Of a stretch of 64,000 nt of DNA, positions 1 to 14,039 are shown piece by piece; positions within the stretch are counted from its first letter, which is position 1; every line of letters begins with the position of its first letter. Source of the stretch: Tetragonia tetragonoides (lineage: Eukaryota; Streptophyta; Magnoliopsida; Caryophyllales; Aizoaceae); assembly GCA_038025085.1 (NCBI GenBank), contig CM076141.1, positions 24,118,501 to 24,182,500 of the forward strand. The letters run 5' to 3'. Made by a program: the position numbers and the translations under genes. The notes under the pieces are model-generated. The model did no database searches. It worked only from the letters and a program-made list of their open reading frames with translations, and had not been told where the DNA came from.

Positions 1-3000
1 TGCAAACAAAGTATTTGAATGCTTTCTCTTAATATACAACACAAAAGAACTCAAATCTCTTTCACCCTACTCGTTTGAGCTTTTAAAACGCGTAAATGCA
101 TTCAAAAGCTTGAGTTGAAGCTTGTTTGTAACTGTAAACATCCTAGGTGTAGTTTCACAATCAAATGAATGTACACAAAGTATTTGGATGCTTTCTCTTA
201 ATATACAATACAAAAGAACTCAAATCTCTTTCACCCTACTCGTATGAGCTTTTAAAATGCGTAAATACATTCAAAAGCTTGAGTTGAAGCTTGTTTGTAC
301 TTGTAAACATCCTAGGTGTAGTTTCACACTCAAATGAATGCAAACAAAGTATTTGGATGCTTTCTCTTAATATACAACACAAAAGAACTCAAATCTCTTT
401 CACCCTACACGTATGAGCTTTTAAAATGCGTAAATGCATTCAAAAGCTTGAGTTGAAGCTTGTTTGTAACTGTAAACATCCTAGGTGTAGTTTCACACTC
501 AAATGAATGCAAACAAAGTATTTGGATGTTTTCTCTTAATATACAACACAAAAGAACTCAAATCTCTTTCACCCTACTCGTACGAGCTTTTAAAACGCGT
601 AAATGCATTCAAAAGCTTGAGTTGAAGCTTGTTTGTAACTGTAAACATCCTAGGTGTAGTTTCACACTCAAATGAATGCAAACAAAGTATTTGGATGCTT
701 TCTCTTAATATACAACACAAGAGAACTCAAATCTCTTTCACCCTAGTCGTAAGAGCTATTAAAACGCGTAAATTCCTTCAACAGCTTGAGTTGAAGCTTG
801 TTTCTACTTGTAAACATCCTAGGTGTAGTTTCACACTCAAATGAATGCAAACAAAGTGTTTGGATGGTTTCTCTTAATATACAATACAAAAGAACTCAAT
901 TTCTATCACCCTAGTCGTAAGAGCTGTTAAAACGCGTAAATTCATTCAACAGCTTGACTTGAAGCTTGTTTGTACTTGTAAACATCCTAGGTGTAGTTTC
1001 CCACATTCAAATGAATGCAAACAAAGTATTTGGATGCTTTCTCTTAATATACAACACAAAAGAACTCAAATCTCTTTCACCCTACTCGTATGAGCTTTTA
1101 AAATGCGTAAATGCATTCAAAAGCTTGAGTTGAAACTTGTTTGTAACTGTAAACATCCTAGGTGTAGTTCCACACTCAAATGAATGCAAACAGTATTTGG
1201 ATGATTTCTCTTAATTTACAACACAAAAGAACTCAAATCTCTTTCACCCTACTCGAATGAGCTTTTAAAACGCGTAAATGCATTCAAAAGCTTGAGTTAA
1301 AGTATGTTGTAACTGTAAACATCCTAGGTATAGTTTCACACTCAAATGAATGCAAACAAAGTATTTGGATGCTTTCTCTTAATATACAACACAAAAGAAC
1401 TCAAATCTCTTTCACCCTACTCGTATGAGCTTTTAAAACGTGTAAATGCGTTCAAAAGCTTGAGTTGAAGCTTGTTTGTAACTGTAAACATCCTAGGTGT
1501 AGTTATACACTCAAACAAATGCAAAAAGAGTATTTGGATGCTTTCTCTTAATATACAACACAAAAGGACTCAAATCTCTTTCACCCTACTCGTATGAGCT
1601 TTTAAAACGCGTAAATGCATTCAAAAGCATGAGTTGAAGCTTGTTTGTAACTGTAAACATCCTAGGTGTAGTTTCACACTCAAATGAATGCAAACAAAGT
1701 ATTTGGATGCTTTCTCTTAATATACAACACAAAAGAACTCCATTTCTATCACCCTAGTCGTAAGAGCTGTTAAAACGCGTAAATTCATTCAACAGCTTGA
1801 CTTGAAGCTTGTTTGTACTTGTAAACATCCTAGGTGTAGTTTCACACATTCAAATGAATGCAAACAACGTATTTGGATGCTTTCTCTTAATATACAACAC
1901 AAAAGAACTCAAATCTCTTTCACCGTACTCGTATGAGCTTTTAAAACGCGTAAATGCATTCAAAAGCTTGAGTTGAAGCTTGTTTGTAACTGTAAACAAA
2001 CTAGGTGTAGTTTCACACTCAAATGAATGTACACAAAGTATTTGGATGCTTTCTCTTAATATATAACACAAAAGAACTCAATTTCTATCACCCTAGTCGT
2101 AAGAGCTGTTAAAACGCGTAAATTCCTTCAACAGCTTGAGTTGAAGCTTGTTTGTACTTGTAAACATCCTAGGTGTAGTTTCACACTCAAATGAATGCAA
2201 ACAACGTATTCGGATGCTTTCTCTTAATATACAACACAAAAGAACTCAAATCTCTTTCACCCTACTCGTATGAGCTTTTAAAACGCGTAAATGCATTCAA
2301 AAGCTTGAGTTGAAGCTTGTTTGTAAATGTAAACATCCTAGGTGTAGTTTCACACTCAAATGAATGCAAACAAAGTATTTGGATGCTTTCTCTTAATATA
2401 CAACATAAAAGAACTCAAATCTCTTTCACCCTACTCGTATGAGCTTTTAAAACGCGTAAATGCATTCAAAAGCATGAGTTGAAGCTTGTTTGTAACTGTA
2501 AACATCCTAGGTGTAGTTTCACACTCAAATGAATGCAAACAAAGTATTTTGATGCTTTCTCTTAATATACAACACAAAAGAACTCAATTTCTATCACCCT
2601 AGTCGTAAGAGCTGTTAAAACGCGTAAATTCATTCAACAGCTTGACTTGAAGCTTGTTTGTACTTGTAAACATCCTAGGTGTAGTTTCACACATTCAAAT
2701 TAATGCAAACAGCGTATTTGGATGCTTTCTCTTAGTATACATCACAAAAGAACTCAAATCTCTTTCACCCTAGTTGTATGAGCTTTTAAAACGCGTAAAT
2801 ACATTCAAAAGCTTGAGTTGAAGCTTGTTTGTACTTGTAAACATCCTAGGTGTAGTTTCACACTCAAATGAATGCAAACAAAGTATTTGGATGCTTTCTC
2901 TTAATATGCAACACAAAAGTACTCAAATCTCTTTCACCCTACACGTATGAGCTTTTAAAATGCGTAAATGCATTCAAAAGCTTGAGTTGAAGCTTGTTTG

Positions 3001-3270
3001 TAACTGTAAACATCTTAGGTGTAGTTTCACACTCAAATGAATGCAAACAAAGTATTTGGATGCTTTCTCTTAATATACAACACAAAAGAACTCAAATCTC
3101 TTTCACCCTACTCGTATGAGCTTTTAAAACGCGTAAATGCATTCAAAAGCTTGAGTTGAAGCTTGTTTGTAACTGTAAACATCCTAGGTATAGTTTCACA
3201 CTCAAATGAATGCAAACAAAGTATTTGGATGCTTTCTCTTAATATACAACACAAAAGAACTCAAATCTCT

Positions 3271-4165
3271 TTCAACAGCTTGAGTTGAAAGCTTGTTTGT
3301 AACTGTAAACAAACTAGGTGTAGTTTCACACTCAAATGAATGTACACAAAGTATTTGGATGCTTTCTCTTAATATACAATACAAAAGAACTCAAATCTCT
3401 TTCACCCTACTCGTATCAGCTTTTAAAATGCGTAAATAGATTCAAAAGTTTGAGTTGTAGCTTGTTTGTACTTGTAAACATCCTTGGTGTAGTTTCACAC
3501 TCAAATGAATGCAAACAAAGTATTTGGATGCTTTCTCTTAATATACAACACAAAAGAACTCAAATCTCTTTCAACAGCTTGAGTTGAAGCTTGTTTGTAA
3601 CTGTAAACAAACTAGGTGTAGTTTCACACTCAAATGAATGTACACAAAGTATTTGGATGCTTTCTCTTAATATACAATACAAAAGAACTCAAATCTCTTT
3701 CACCCTACTCGTATCAGCTTTTAAAATGCGTAAATAGATTCAAAAGTTTGAGTTGAAGCTTGTTTGTACTTGTAAACATCCTAGGTGTAGTTTCACACTC
3801 AAATGAATGCAAACAAAGTATTTGGATGCTTTCTCTTAATATACAACACAAAAGAACTCAAATCTCTTTCAACAGCTTCAGTTGAAGCTTGTTTGTAACT
3901 GTAAACAAACTAGGTGTAGTTTCACACTCAAATGAATGTACACAAAGTATTTGGATGCTTTCTCTTAATATACAATACAAAAGAACTCAAATCTCTTTCA
4001 CCCTACTCGTATCAGCTTTTAAAATGCGTAAATAGATTCAAAAGTTTGAGTTGAAGCTTGTTTGTACTTGTAAACATCCTAGGTGTAGTTTCACACTCAA
4101 ATGAATGCAAACAAAGTATTTGGATGCTTTCTCTTAATATACAACACAAAAGAACTCAAATCTCT
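3271..4165 (+). repeat. Three ~299-bp composite dimers with a shortened monomer (copy 1)
   Basis: In each unit a type A monomer jumps from CTCTTTCA directly to ACAGCTT, losing about 39 bp (the CCCTACTCG to CATTC part). The joins lie at about 3271, 3570 and 3868, giving units of about 299, 298 and 298 bp made of one full and one shortened monomer. The bases TTCA occur at both edges of the deleted part, so the original deletion probably used that microhomology. The composite then amplified as a dimer. Each unit also carries the variant GTAAACAAACTAGG in place of GTAAACATCCTAGG. Confidence 0.88.
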
Positions 4166-6870
4166 TTCACCCTACTCGTATAAGCTTTTAAAATGCGTAA
4201 ATGCATTCAAAAGCTTGAGTTGAAGCTTGTTTGTTACTGTAAACATCCTAGGTGCAGTTTCACACTCAAATGAATGCAAACAAAGTATTTGGATGCTTTC
4301 TCTTAATATACAACACAAAAGAACTCAAATCTCTTTCACCCTACTCGTATGAGCTTTTAAAACTCGTAAATGCATTCAAAAGCTTGAGTTGAAGCTTGTT
4401 TGTAACTGTAAATATCCTAGGTGTAGTTTCACACTTAAATGAATGTACACAAAGTATTTGGATGCTTTCTCTTAATATACAACACAAAAGAACTCAAATC
4501 TCTTTCACCCTACTCGTATGAGCTTTTAAAACTCGTAAATGCATTCAAAAGCTTGAGTTGAAGCTTGTTTGTAACTGTAAATATCCTAGGTGTAGTTTCA
4601 CACTTAAATGAATGTACACAAAGTATTTGGATGCTTTCTCTTAATATACAATACAAAAGAACTCAAATCTCTTTCACCCTACTCGTATCAGCTTTTAGAA
4701 TGCGTAAAGACATTCAAAAGTTTGAGTTGAAGCTTGTTTGTACTTGTAAATATCCTAGGAGTAGTTTCACACTCAAATGAATGCAAACAAAGTATTTGGA
4801 TGCTTTCTCTAAATATACAATACAAAAGAACTCAATTTCTATCACCCTAGTCGTAAGAGCTGTTAAAACGCGTAAATTCATTCAACAGCTTGACTTGAGG
4901 CTTGTTTTTACTTGTAAACATCCTAGGTGTAGTTTCACACATTCAAATGAATGCAAACAAAGTATTTGGATGCTTTCTCTTAATATACAACACAAAAGAA
5001 CTCAAATCTCTTTCACCCTACTCGTATGAGCTTTTAAAACGCGTAAATGCATTCAAAAGCTTGAGTTAAAACTTGTTTGTAACTGTAAACATCCTAGGTG
5101 TAGTTCCACACTCAAATGAATGCAAACAAAGTATTTGGATGATTTCTCTTAATATACAAACACAAAAGAACTCAAATCTCTTTCACCCTACTCGAATGAG
5201 CTGTTAAAACGCGTAAATGCATTCAAAAGTTGAGTTGAAGCTTGTTGTAACTGTAAACATCCTAGGTATAGTTTCACACTCAAATGAATGCAAACAAAGT
5301 ATTTGGATGCTTTCTCTTAATATACAACACAAAAGAACTCAAATCTCTTTCACCCTACTCGTATGAGCTTTTAAAACATGTAAATGCATTCAAAAGCTTG
5401 AGTTGAAGCTTGTTTGTAACTGTAAACAGCCTAGGTGTAGTTTCACACTCAAATGAATGCAAACAAAGTATTTGGATGCTTTCTCTTAGTATACAACACA
5501 AAAGAACTCAGATCTCTTTCACCCTACTTGTATGAGCTTTTAAAACGCGTAAATACATTCAAAAGCTTGAGTTGAAGCTTGTTTGTACTTGTAAACATCC
5601 TAGGATTAGTTTCACACTCAAATGAATGCAAACAAAGTATTTGGATGCTTTCTCTTAATATACAACACAAAAGAACTCAATTTCTATCACCCTAGTCGTA
5701 AGAGCTGTTAAAACGCGTAAATTCCTTCAACAGCTTAAGTTGAAGCTTGTTTGTACTTGTAAACATCCTAGGTGTAGTTTCACACTCAAATGAATGTAAA
5801 CAAAGTATTTGGATGCTTTCACTTAATATACAACACAAAAAAACGCAATTTCTATCACCCTAGTCGTAAGGGCTGTTAAAACGCGTAAATTCATTCAACG
5901 GCTTGACTTGAAGCTTGTTTGTAATTGTAAACATCCTAGGTGTAGTTTCACACATTCAAATGAATGCAAACAAAGTATTTGGATGCTTTCTCTTAATATA
6001 CAACACAAAAGAACTCAAATCTCTTTCACCCTACTCGTTTGAGCTTTTAAAACGCGTAAATGCATTCAAAAGCTTGAGTTGAAGCTTGTTTGTAACTGTA
6101 AACATCCTAGGTGTAGTTTCACACTCAAATGAATGTACACAAAGTATTTGGATGCTTTCTCTTAATATATAACACAAAAGAACTCAATTTCTATCACCCT
6201 AGTCGTAAGAGCTGTTAAAACGCGTAAATTCCTTCAACAGCTTGACTTGAAGCTTGTTTGTACTTGTAAACATCCTAGGTGTAGTTTCACACATTCAAAT
6301 TAATGCAAACAGCGTATTTGGATGCTTTCTCTTAGTATACATCACAAAAGAACTCAAATCTCTTTCACCCTAGTTGTATGAGCTTTTAAAACGCGTAAAT
6401 ACATTCAAAAGCTTGAGTTGAAGCTTGTTTGTACTTGTAAACATCCTAGGTGTAGTTTCACACTCAAATGAATGCAAACAAAGTATTTGGATGCTTTCTC
6501 TTAATATGCAACACAAAAGTACTCAAATCTCTTTCACCCTACACGTATGAGCTTTTAAAATGCGTAAATGCATTCAAAAGCTTGAGTTGAAGCTTGTTTG
6601 TAACTGTAAACATCTTAGGTGTAGTTTCACACTCAAATGAATGCAAACAAAGTATTTGGATGCTTTCTCTTAATATACAACACAAAAGAACTCAAATCTC
6701 TTTCACCCTACTCGTATGAGCTTTTAAAACGCGTAAATGCATTCAAAAGCTTGAGTTGAAGCTTGTTTGTAACTGTAAACATCCTAGGTATAGTTTCACA
6801 CTCAAATGAATGCAAACAAAGTATTTGGATGCTTTCTCTTAATATACAACACAAAAGAACTCAAATCTCT

Positions 6871-7765
6871 TTCAACAGCTTGAGTTGAAAGCTTGTTTGT
6901 AACTGTAAACAAACTAGGTGTAGTTTCACACTCAAATGAATGTACACAAAGTATTTGGATGCTTTCTCTTAATATACAATACAAAAGAACTCAAATCTCT
7001 TTCACCCTACTCGTATCAGCTTTTAAAATGCGTAAATAGATTCAAAAGTTTGAGTTGTAGCTTGTTTGTACTTGTAAACATCCTTGGTGTAGTTTCACAC
7101 TCAAATGAATGCAAACAAAGTATTTGGATGCTTTCTCTTAATATACAACACAAAAGAACTCAAATCTCTTTCAACAGCTTGAGTTGAAGCTTGTTTGTAA
7201 CTGTAAACAAACTAGGTGTAGTTTCACACTCAAATGAATGTACACAAAGTATTTGGATGCTTTCTCTTAATATACAATACAAAAGAACTCAAATCTCTTT
7301 CACCCTACTCGTATCAGCTTTTAAAATGCGTAAATAGATTCAAAAGTTTGAGTTGAAGCTTGTTTGTACTTGTAAACATCCTAGGTGTAGTTTCACACTC
7401 AAATGAATGCAAACAAAGTATTTGGATGCTTTCTCTTAATATACAACACAAAAGAACTCAAATCTCTTTCAACAGCTTCAGTTGAAGCTTGTTTGTAACT
7501 GTAAACAAACTAGGTGTAGTTTCACACTCAAATGAATGTACACAAAGTATTTGGATGCTTTCTCTTAATATACAATACAAAAGAACTCAAATCTCTTTCA
7601 CCCTACTCGTATCAGCTTTTAAAATGCGTAAATAGATTCAAAAGTTTGAGTTGAAGCTTGTTTGTACTTGTAAACATCCTAGGTGTAGTTTCACACTCAA
7701 ATGAATGCAAACAAAGTATTTGGATGCTTTCTCTTAATATACAACACAAAAGAACTCAAATCTCT
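6871..7765 (+). repeat. Three ~299-bp composite dimers with a shortened monomer (copy 2)
   Basis: This is the second set of shortened-monomer dimers, exactly 3600 bp downstream of the first, with joins at about 6871, 7170 and 7468. It shows that the trimer of composite dimers existed before the 3.6-kb unit was duplicated, which orders the two amplification events. Confidence 0.88.
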
Positions 7766-9959
7766 TTCACCCTACTCGTATAAGCTTTTAAAATGCGTAA
7801 ATGCATTCAAAAGCTTGAGTTGAAGCTTGTTTGTTACTGTAAACATCCTAGGTGCAGTTTCACACTCAAATGAATGCAAACAAAGTATTTGGATGCTTTC
7901 TCTTAATATACAACACAAAAGAACTCAAATCTCTTTCACCCTACTCGTATGAGCTTTTAAAACTCGTAAATGCATTCAAAAGCTTGAGTTGAAGCTTGTT
8001 TGTAACTGTAAATATCCTAGGTGTAGTTTCACACTTAAATGAATGTACACAAAGTATTTGGATGCTTTCTCTTAATATACAACACAAAAGAACTCAAATC
8101 TCTTTCACCCTACTCGTATGAGCTTTTAAAACTCGTAAATGCATTCAAAAGCTTGAGTTGAAGCTTGTTTGTAACTGTAAATATCCTAGGTGTAGTTTCA
8201 CACTTAAATGAATGTACACAAAGTATTTGGATGCTTTCTCTTAATATACAATACAAAAGAACTCAAATCTCTTTCACCCTACTCGTATCAGCTTTTAGAA
8301 TGCGTAAAGACATTCAAAAGTTTGAGTTGAAGCTTGTTTGTACTTGTAAACATCCTAGGAGTAGTTTCACACTCAAATGAATGCAAACAAAGTATTTGGA
8401 TGCTTTCTCTAAATATACAATACAAAAGAACTCAATTTCTATCACCCTAGTCGTAAGAGCTGTTAAAACGCGTAAATTCATTCAACAGCTTGACTTGAGG
8501 CTTGTTTTTACTTGTAAACATCCTAGGTGTAGTTTCACACATTCAAATGAATGCAAACAAAGTATTTGGATGCTTTCTCTTAATATACAACACAAAAGAA
8601 CTCAAATCTCTTTCACCCTACTCGTATGAGCTTTTAAAACGCGTAAATGCATTCAAAAGCTTGAGTTAAAACTTGTTTGTAACTGTAAACATCCTAGGTG
8701 TAGTTCCACACTCAAATGAATGCAAACAAAGTATTTGGATGATTTCTCTTAATATACAACACAAAAGAACCCAAATCTCTTTCACCCTACTCGAATGAGC
8801 TGTTAAAACGCGTAAATGCATTCAAAAGTTGAGTTGAAGCTTGTTGTAACTGTAAACATCCTAGGTATAGTTTCACACTCAAATGAATGCAAACAAAGTA
8901 TTTGGATGCTTTCTCTTAATATACAACACAAAAGAACTCAAATCTCTTTCACCCTACTCGTATGAGCTTTTAAAACATGTAAATGCATTCAAAAGCTTGA
9001 GTTGAAGCTTGTTTGTAACTGTAAACAGCCTAGGTGTAGTTTCACACTCAAATGAATGCAAACAAAGTATTTGGATGCTTTCTCTTAGTATACAACACAA
9101 AAGAACTCAGATCTCTTTCACCCTACTTGTATGAGCTTTTAAAACGCGTAAATACATTCAAAAGCTTGAGTTGAAGCTTGTTTGTACTTGTAAACATCCT
9201 AGGATTAGTTTCACACTCAAATGAATGCAAACAAAGTATTTGGATGCTTTCTCTTAATATACAACACAAAAGAACTCAATTTCTATCACCCTAGTCGTAA
9301 GAGCTGTTAAAACGCGTAAATTCCTTCAACAGCTTAAGTTGAAGCTTGTTTGTACTTGTAAACATCCTAGGTGTAGTTTCACACTCAAATGAATGTAAAC
9401 AAAGTATTTGGATGCTTTCACTTAATATACAACACAAAAAAACGCAATTTCTATCACCCTAGTCGTAAGGGCTGTTAAAACGCGTAAATTCATTCAACGG
9501 CTTGACTTGAAGCTTGTTTGTAATTGTAAACATCCTAGGTGTAGTTTCACACATTCAAATGAATGCAAACAAAGTATTTGGATGCTTTCTCTTAATATAC
9601 AACACAAAAGAACTCAAATCTCTTTCACCCTACTCGTTTGAGCTTTTAAAACGCGTAAATGCATTCAAAAGCTTGAGTTGAAGCTTGTTTGTAACTGTAA
9701 ACATCCTAGGTGTAGTTTCACACTCAAATGAATGTACACAAAGTATTTGGATGCTTTCTCTTAATATATAACACAAAAGAACTCAATTTCTATCACCCTA
9801 GTCGTAAGAGCTGTTAAAACGCGTAAATTCCTTCAACAGCTTGAGTTGAAGCTTGTTTGTACTTGTAAACATCCTAGGTGTAGTTTCACACTCAAATGAA
9901 TGCAAACAACGTATTTGGATACTTTCTCTTAATATACAACACAAAAGAACTCAAATCTC

Positions 9960-10560
9960 TTTCACCTTACTCGTATGAGCTTTTATAACGCGTAAATGCA
10001 TTCAAAAGGTTGAGTTGAAGCTTGTTTGTAACTGTAAACATCCTAGGTGTAGTTTCATACTCAAATGAATGTACACAAAGTATTTTGATGCTATCTCTTA
10101 ATATACAAAACAAAAGAACTGAAATCTCTTTCACCCTACTCGTATGAGCTTTTAAAATGCGTAAATACATTCAAAAGCTTGAGTTGAAGCTTGTTTGTAC
10201 TTGTAAACATCCTAGGAGTAATTTCACACTCAAATGAAAGCAAACAAAGTATTTGGATGCTTTCTCTTAATATACAACACAAAAGAACTCAAATCTCTTT
10301 CACCCTACTCGGATGAGCATTTAAAAAGCATAAATGCATTCAAAAGCTTGAGTTGAAGCTTGTTTGTAACTGTAAACATCCTAGGTGTAGTTTCATACTC
10401 AAATGAATGTACACAAAGTATTTGGATGCTTTCTCTTAATATACAAAACAAAAGAACTGAAATCTCTTTCACCCTACTCGTATGAGCTTTTAAAATGCGT
10501 AAATACATTCAAAAGCTTGAGTTGAAGCTTTTTTGTACTTGTAAACATCCTAGGTGTAGT
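9960..10560 (+). repeat. 338-bp dimeric repeat
   Basis: The block at about 9967-10170 recurs at 10305-10508, an offset of 338 bp (two monomers). Shared private variants include TTTCATACTCAAATGAATGT and ACAAAACAAAAGAACTGAAA. The second copy carries the CTCGGATGAGCATTTAAAAA variant at about 10310. That variant reappears near 14370 and 17752, and as CTCGGATAAGC near 34983, so it is a useful tracer of related units. Confidence 0.8.
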
Positions 10561-11649
10561 TTGACACTCAAATGAATGCAAACAAAGTATTTGGATGCTT
10601 TCTCTTAATATACAACACAAGAGAACTCAAATCTCTTTCACCCTAGTCGTAAGAGCTGTTAAAACGCGTAAATTCCTTCAACAGCTTGAGTTGAAGCTTG
10701 TATGTACTTGTAAACATCCTAGGTGTAGTTTCACACTCAAATGAATGCAAACAAAGTGTTTGGATGGTTTCTCTTAATATACAGAACAAAAGAACTCAAT
10801 TTCTATCACCCTAGTCGTAAGAGCTGTTAAAACGCGTAAATTCATTCAACAGCTTGACTTGAAGCTTGTTTGTACTTGTAAACATCTTAGGTGTAGTTTC
10901 ACACATTCAAATGAATGCAAACAAAGTATTTGGATGCTTTCTCTTAATATACAACACAAAAGAACTCAAATCTCTTTCACCCTACTCGTATGAGCTTTTA
11001 AAATGCGTAAATGCATTCAAAAGCTTGAGTTGAAACTTGTTTGTAACTGTAAACATGCTAGGTGTAGTTCCACACTCAAATGAATGCAAACAAAGTATTT
11101 GGATGATTTCTCTTAATATACAACACAAAAGAACTCAAATCTCTTTCACCCTACTCGAATGAGCTTTTTAAACGCGTAAATGCATTCAAAAGCTTGAGTT
11201 GAAGCTTGTTGTAACTGTAACCATCCTAGGTATAGTTTCACACTCAAATGAATGCAAACAAAGTATTTGGATGCTTTCTCTTAATATACAACACAAAAGA
11301 ACTCAAATCTCTTTCACCCTACTCGTATGAGCTTTTAAAACGTGTAAATACATTCAAAAGCTTGAGTTGAAGCTTGTTTGTAACTGTAAACATCCTAGGT
11401 GTAGTTTCACACTCAAATGAATGTACACAAAGTGTTTGGATGCTTTCTCTTAATATATAACACAAAAGAACTCAATTTCTATCACTCTAGTCGTAAGAGC
11501 TGTTAAAACGCGTAAATTCCTTCAACAGCTTGAGTTGAAGCTTGTTTGTACTTGTAAACATCCTAGGTGTAGTTTCACACTCAAATGAATGCAAACAACG
11601 TATTTGGATGCTTTCTCTTAATATACAACACAAAAGAACTCAAATCTCT

Positions 11650-14030
11650 TTCACCCTACTCGTATGAGCTTTTAAAACGCGTAAATGCATTCAAAAGCTT
11701 GAGTTGAAGCTTGTTTGTAACTGTAAACATCCTAGGTGTAGTTTCACACTCAAATGATTGCAAACAAAGTATTTGGATGCTTTCTCTTATTATACAACAC
11801 AAACTAACTCAAATCTCTTTCACCCTACTCGTATGAGCTTTTAAAACGCGTAAATGCATTCAAAAGCATGAGATGAAGCTTGTTTGTAACTGTAAACATC
11901 CTAGGTGTAGTTTCACACTCAAATGAATGCAAACAAAGTATTTTGATGCTTTCTCTTAATATACAACACAAAAGAACTCAATTTCTATCACCCTAGTCGT
12001 AAGAGCTGTTAAAACGCGTAAATTCATTCAACAGCTTGACTTGAAGCTTGTTTGTACTTGTAAACATCCTAGGTGTAGTTTCACACATTCAAATGAATGC
12101 AAACAACGTATTTGGATGCTTTCTCTTAATATACAACACAAAAGAACTCAAATCTCTTTCACCCTACTCGTTTGAGCTTTTAAAACGCGTAGATGCATTC
12201 AAAAGCTTGAGTTGAAGCTTGTTTGTAACTGTAAACATCCTAGGTGTAGTTTCACACTCAAATGATTGCAAACAAAGTATTTGGATGCTTTCCCTTAATA
12301 TACAACACAAACTAACTCAAATCTCTTTCACCCTACTCGTATGAGCTTTTAAAACGCGTAAATTCCTTCAACAGCTTGAGTTGAAGCTTGTTTGTACATG
12401 TAAACATCCTAGGTGTAGTTTTACACTCAAATGAATGCAAACAATGTATTTGGATGCTTTCTCTTAATATACAACACAAAAGAACTCAATTTCAATCACC
12501 CTAGTCGTAAGAGCTGTTAAAACGCGTAAATTCCTTCAACAGCTTGAGTTGAAGCTTGTTTGTACTTGTAAACATCCTAGGTGTAGTTCCACACTCAAAT
12601 GAATGCAAACAAAGTATTTGGATGATTTCTCTTAATATACAACACAAAAGAACTCAAATCTCTTTCACCCTACTCGAATGAGCTTTTAAAACGCGTAAAT
12701 TCATTCAACAGCTTGACTTAAAGCTTGTTTGTACTTTTAAACATCCTAGGTGTAATTTCACACATTCAAATGAATGCAAACAAAGTATTTGGATGCTTTC
12801 TCTTAATATACAACACAAAAGAACTCAAATCTCTTTCACCCTACTCGTATGAGCTTTTAAAAAGTGTAAATGCATTCAAAACCTTGAGTTGAAGCTTGTT
12901 TGTAACTGTAAACATCCTAGGTGTAGTTTCACACTCAAATGATTGCAAACAAAGTATTTGGATGCTTTCTCTTAATATACAACACAAACTAACTCAAATC
13001 TCTTTCACCCTACTCGTATGAGCTTTTAAAACGCGTAACTGCATTCAAAAGCATGAGTTGAAGCTTGTTTGTAACTGTAAACATCCTAGGTGTAGTTTCA
13101 CACTCAAATGAATGCAAACAAAGTATTTTGATGCTTTCTCTTAATATAGAACACAAAAGAACTCAATTTCTATCACCCTAGTCGTAAGAGCTGTTAAAAC
13201 GCGTAAATTCATTCAACAGCTTGACTTGAAGCTTGTTTGTACTTGTAAAAATCCTAGGTGTAGTTTCACACATTCAAATGAATGCAAACAACGTATTTGG
13301 ATGCTTTCTCTTAATATACAACACAAAAGAACTCAAATCTCTTTCACCCTACTCGTTTGAGCTTTTAAAACGCGTAAATGCATTCAAAAGCTTGAGTTGA
13401 AGCTTGTTTGTAACTGTAAACATCCTAGGTGTAGTTTCACACTCAAATGATTGCAAACAAAGTATTTGGATGCTTTCCCTTAATATACAACACAAACTAA
13501 CTCAAATCTCTTTCACCCTACTCGTATGAGCTTTTAAAACGCGTAAATTCCTTCAACAGCTTGAGTTGAAGCTTGTTTGTACATGTAAACATCCTAGGTG
13601 TAGTTTTACACTCAAATGAATGCAAACAATGTATTTGGATGCTTTCTCTTAATATACAACACAAAAGAACTCAATTTCAATCACCCTAGTCGTAAGAGCT
13701 GTTAAAACGCGTAAATTCCTTCAACAGCTTGAGTTGAAGCTTGTTTGTACTTGTAAACATCCTAGGTGTAGTTCCACACTCAAATGAATGCAAACAAAGT
13801 ATTTGGATGATTTCTCTTAATATACAACACAAAAGAACTCAAATCTCTTTCACCCTACTCGAATGAGCTTTTAAAACGCGTAAATTCATTCAACAGCTTG
13901 ACTTAAAGCTTGTTTGTACTTTTAAACATCCTAGGTGTAGTTTCACACATTCAAATTAATGCAAACAAAGTATTTGGATGCTTTCTCTTAATATACAACA
14001 CAAAAGAACTCAAATCTCTTTCACCCTACT
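11650..14030 (+). repeat. 1185-bp heptameric higher-order repeat (2 copies)
   Basis: Sequence from about 11650 to 12834 recurs from about 12835 with an offset of 1185 bp, or seven monomers. Tracer variants shared by both copies are CTCAAATGATTGCAAACAAA with ACACAAACTAACTC (11751/12936), GCTTTCCCTTAATA (about 12287/13472), ACAATGTATTTGG and TGACTTAAAGCTTG. The edges are blurred by the similarity of all monomers and are given to within about one monomer. Confidence 0.8.
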
Positions 14031-14039
14031 CGTATGAGG

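Larger units (their letters stand above)
2641..9839 (+). repeat. Tandem duplication of a 3.6-kb higher-order unit (2 copies)
   Basis: The stretch 2641-6240 recurs at 6241-9839 with an offset of 3600 bp, falling to 3599 after a one-base difference near 5160/8760. I saw only a few substitutions (for example near 4750/8350 and 5172/8771). The unit equals 22 monomers minus about 118 bp, because it carries three monomers each shortened by about 39 bp. The first copy differs from the second just upstream of 2641 (cattcaacag versus ccttcaacag), which places the boundary near there. The high identity suggests a recent unequal crossover or amplification, or a collapsed or duplicated assembly. Confidence 0.9.
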
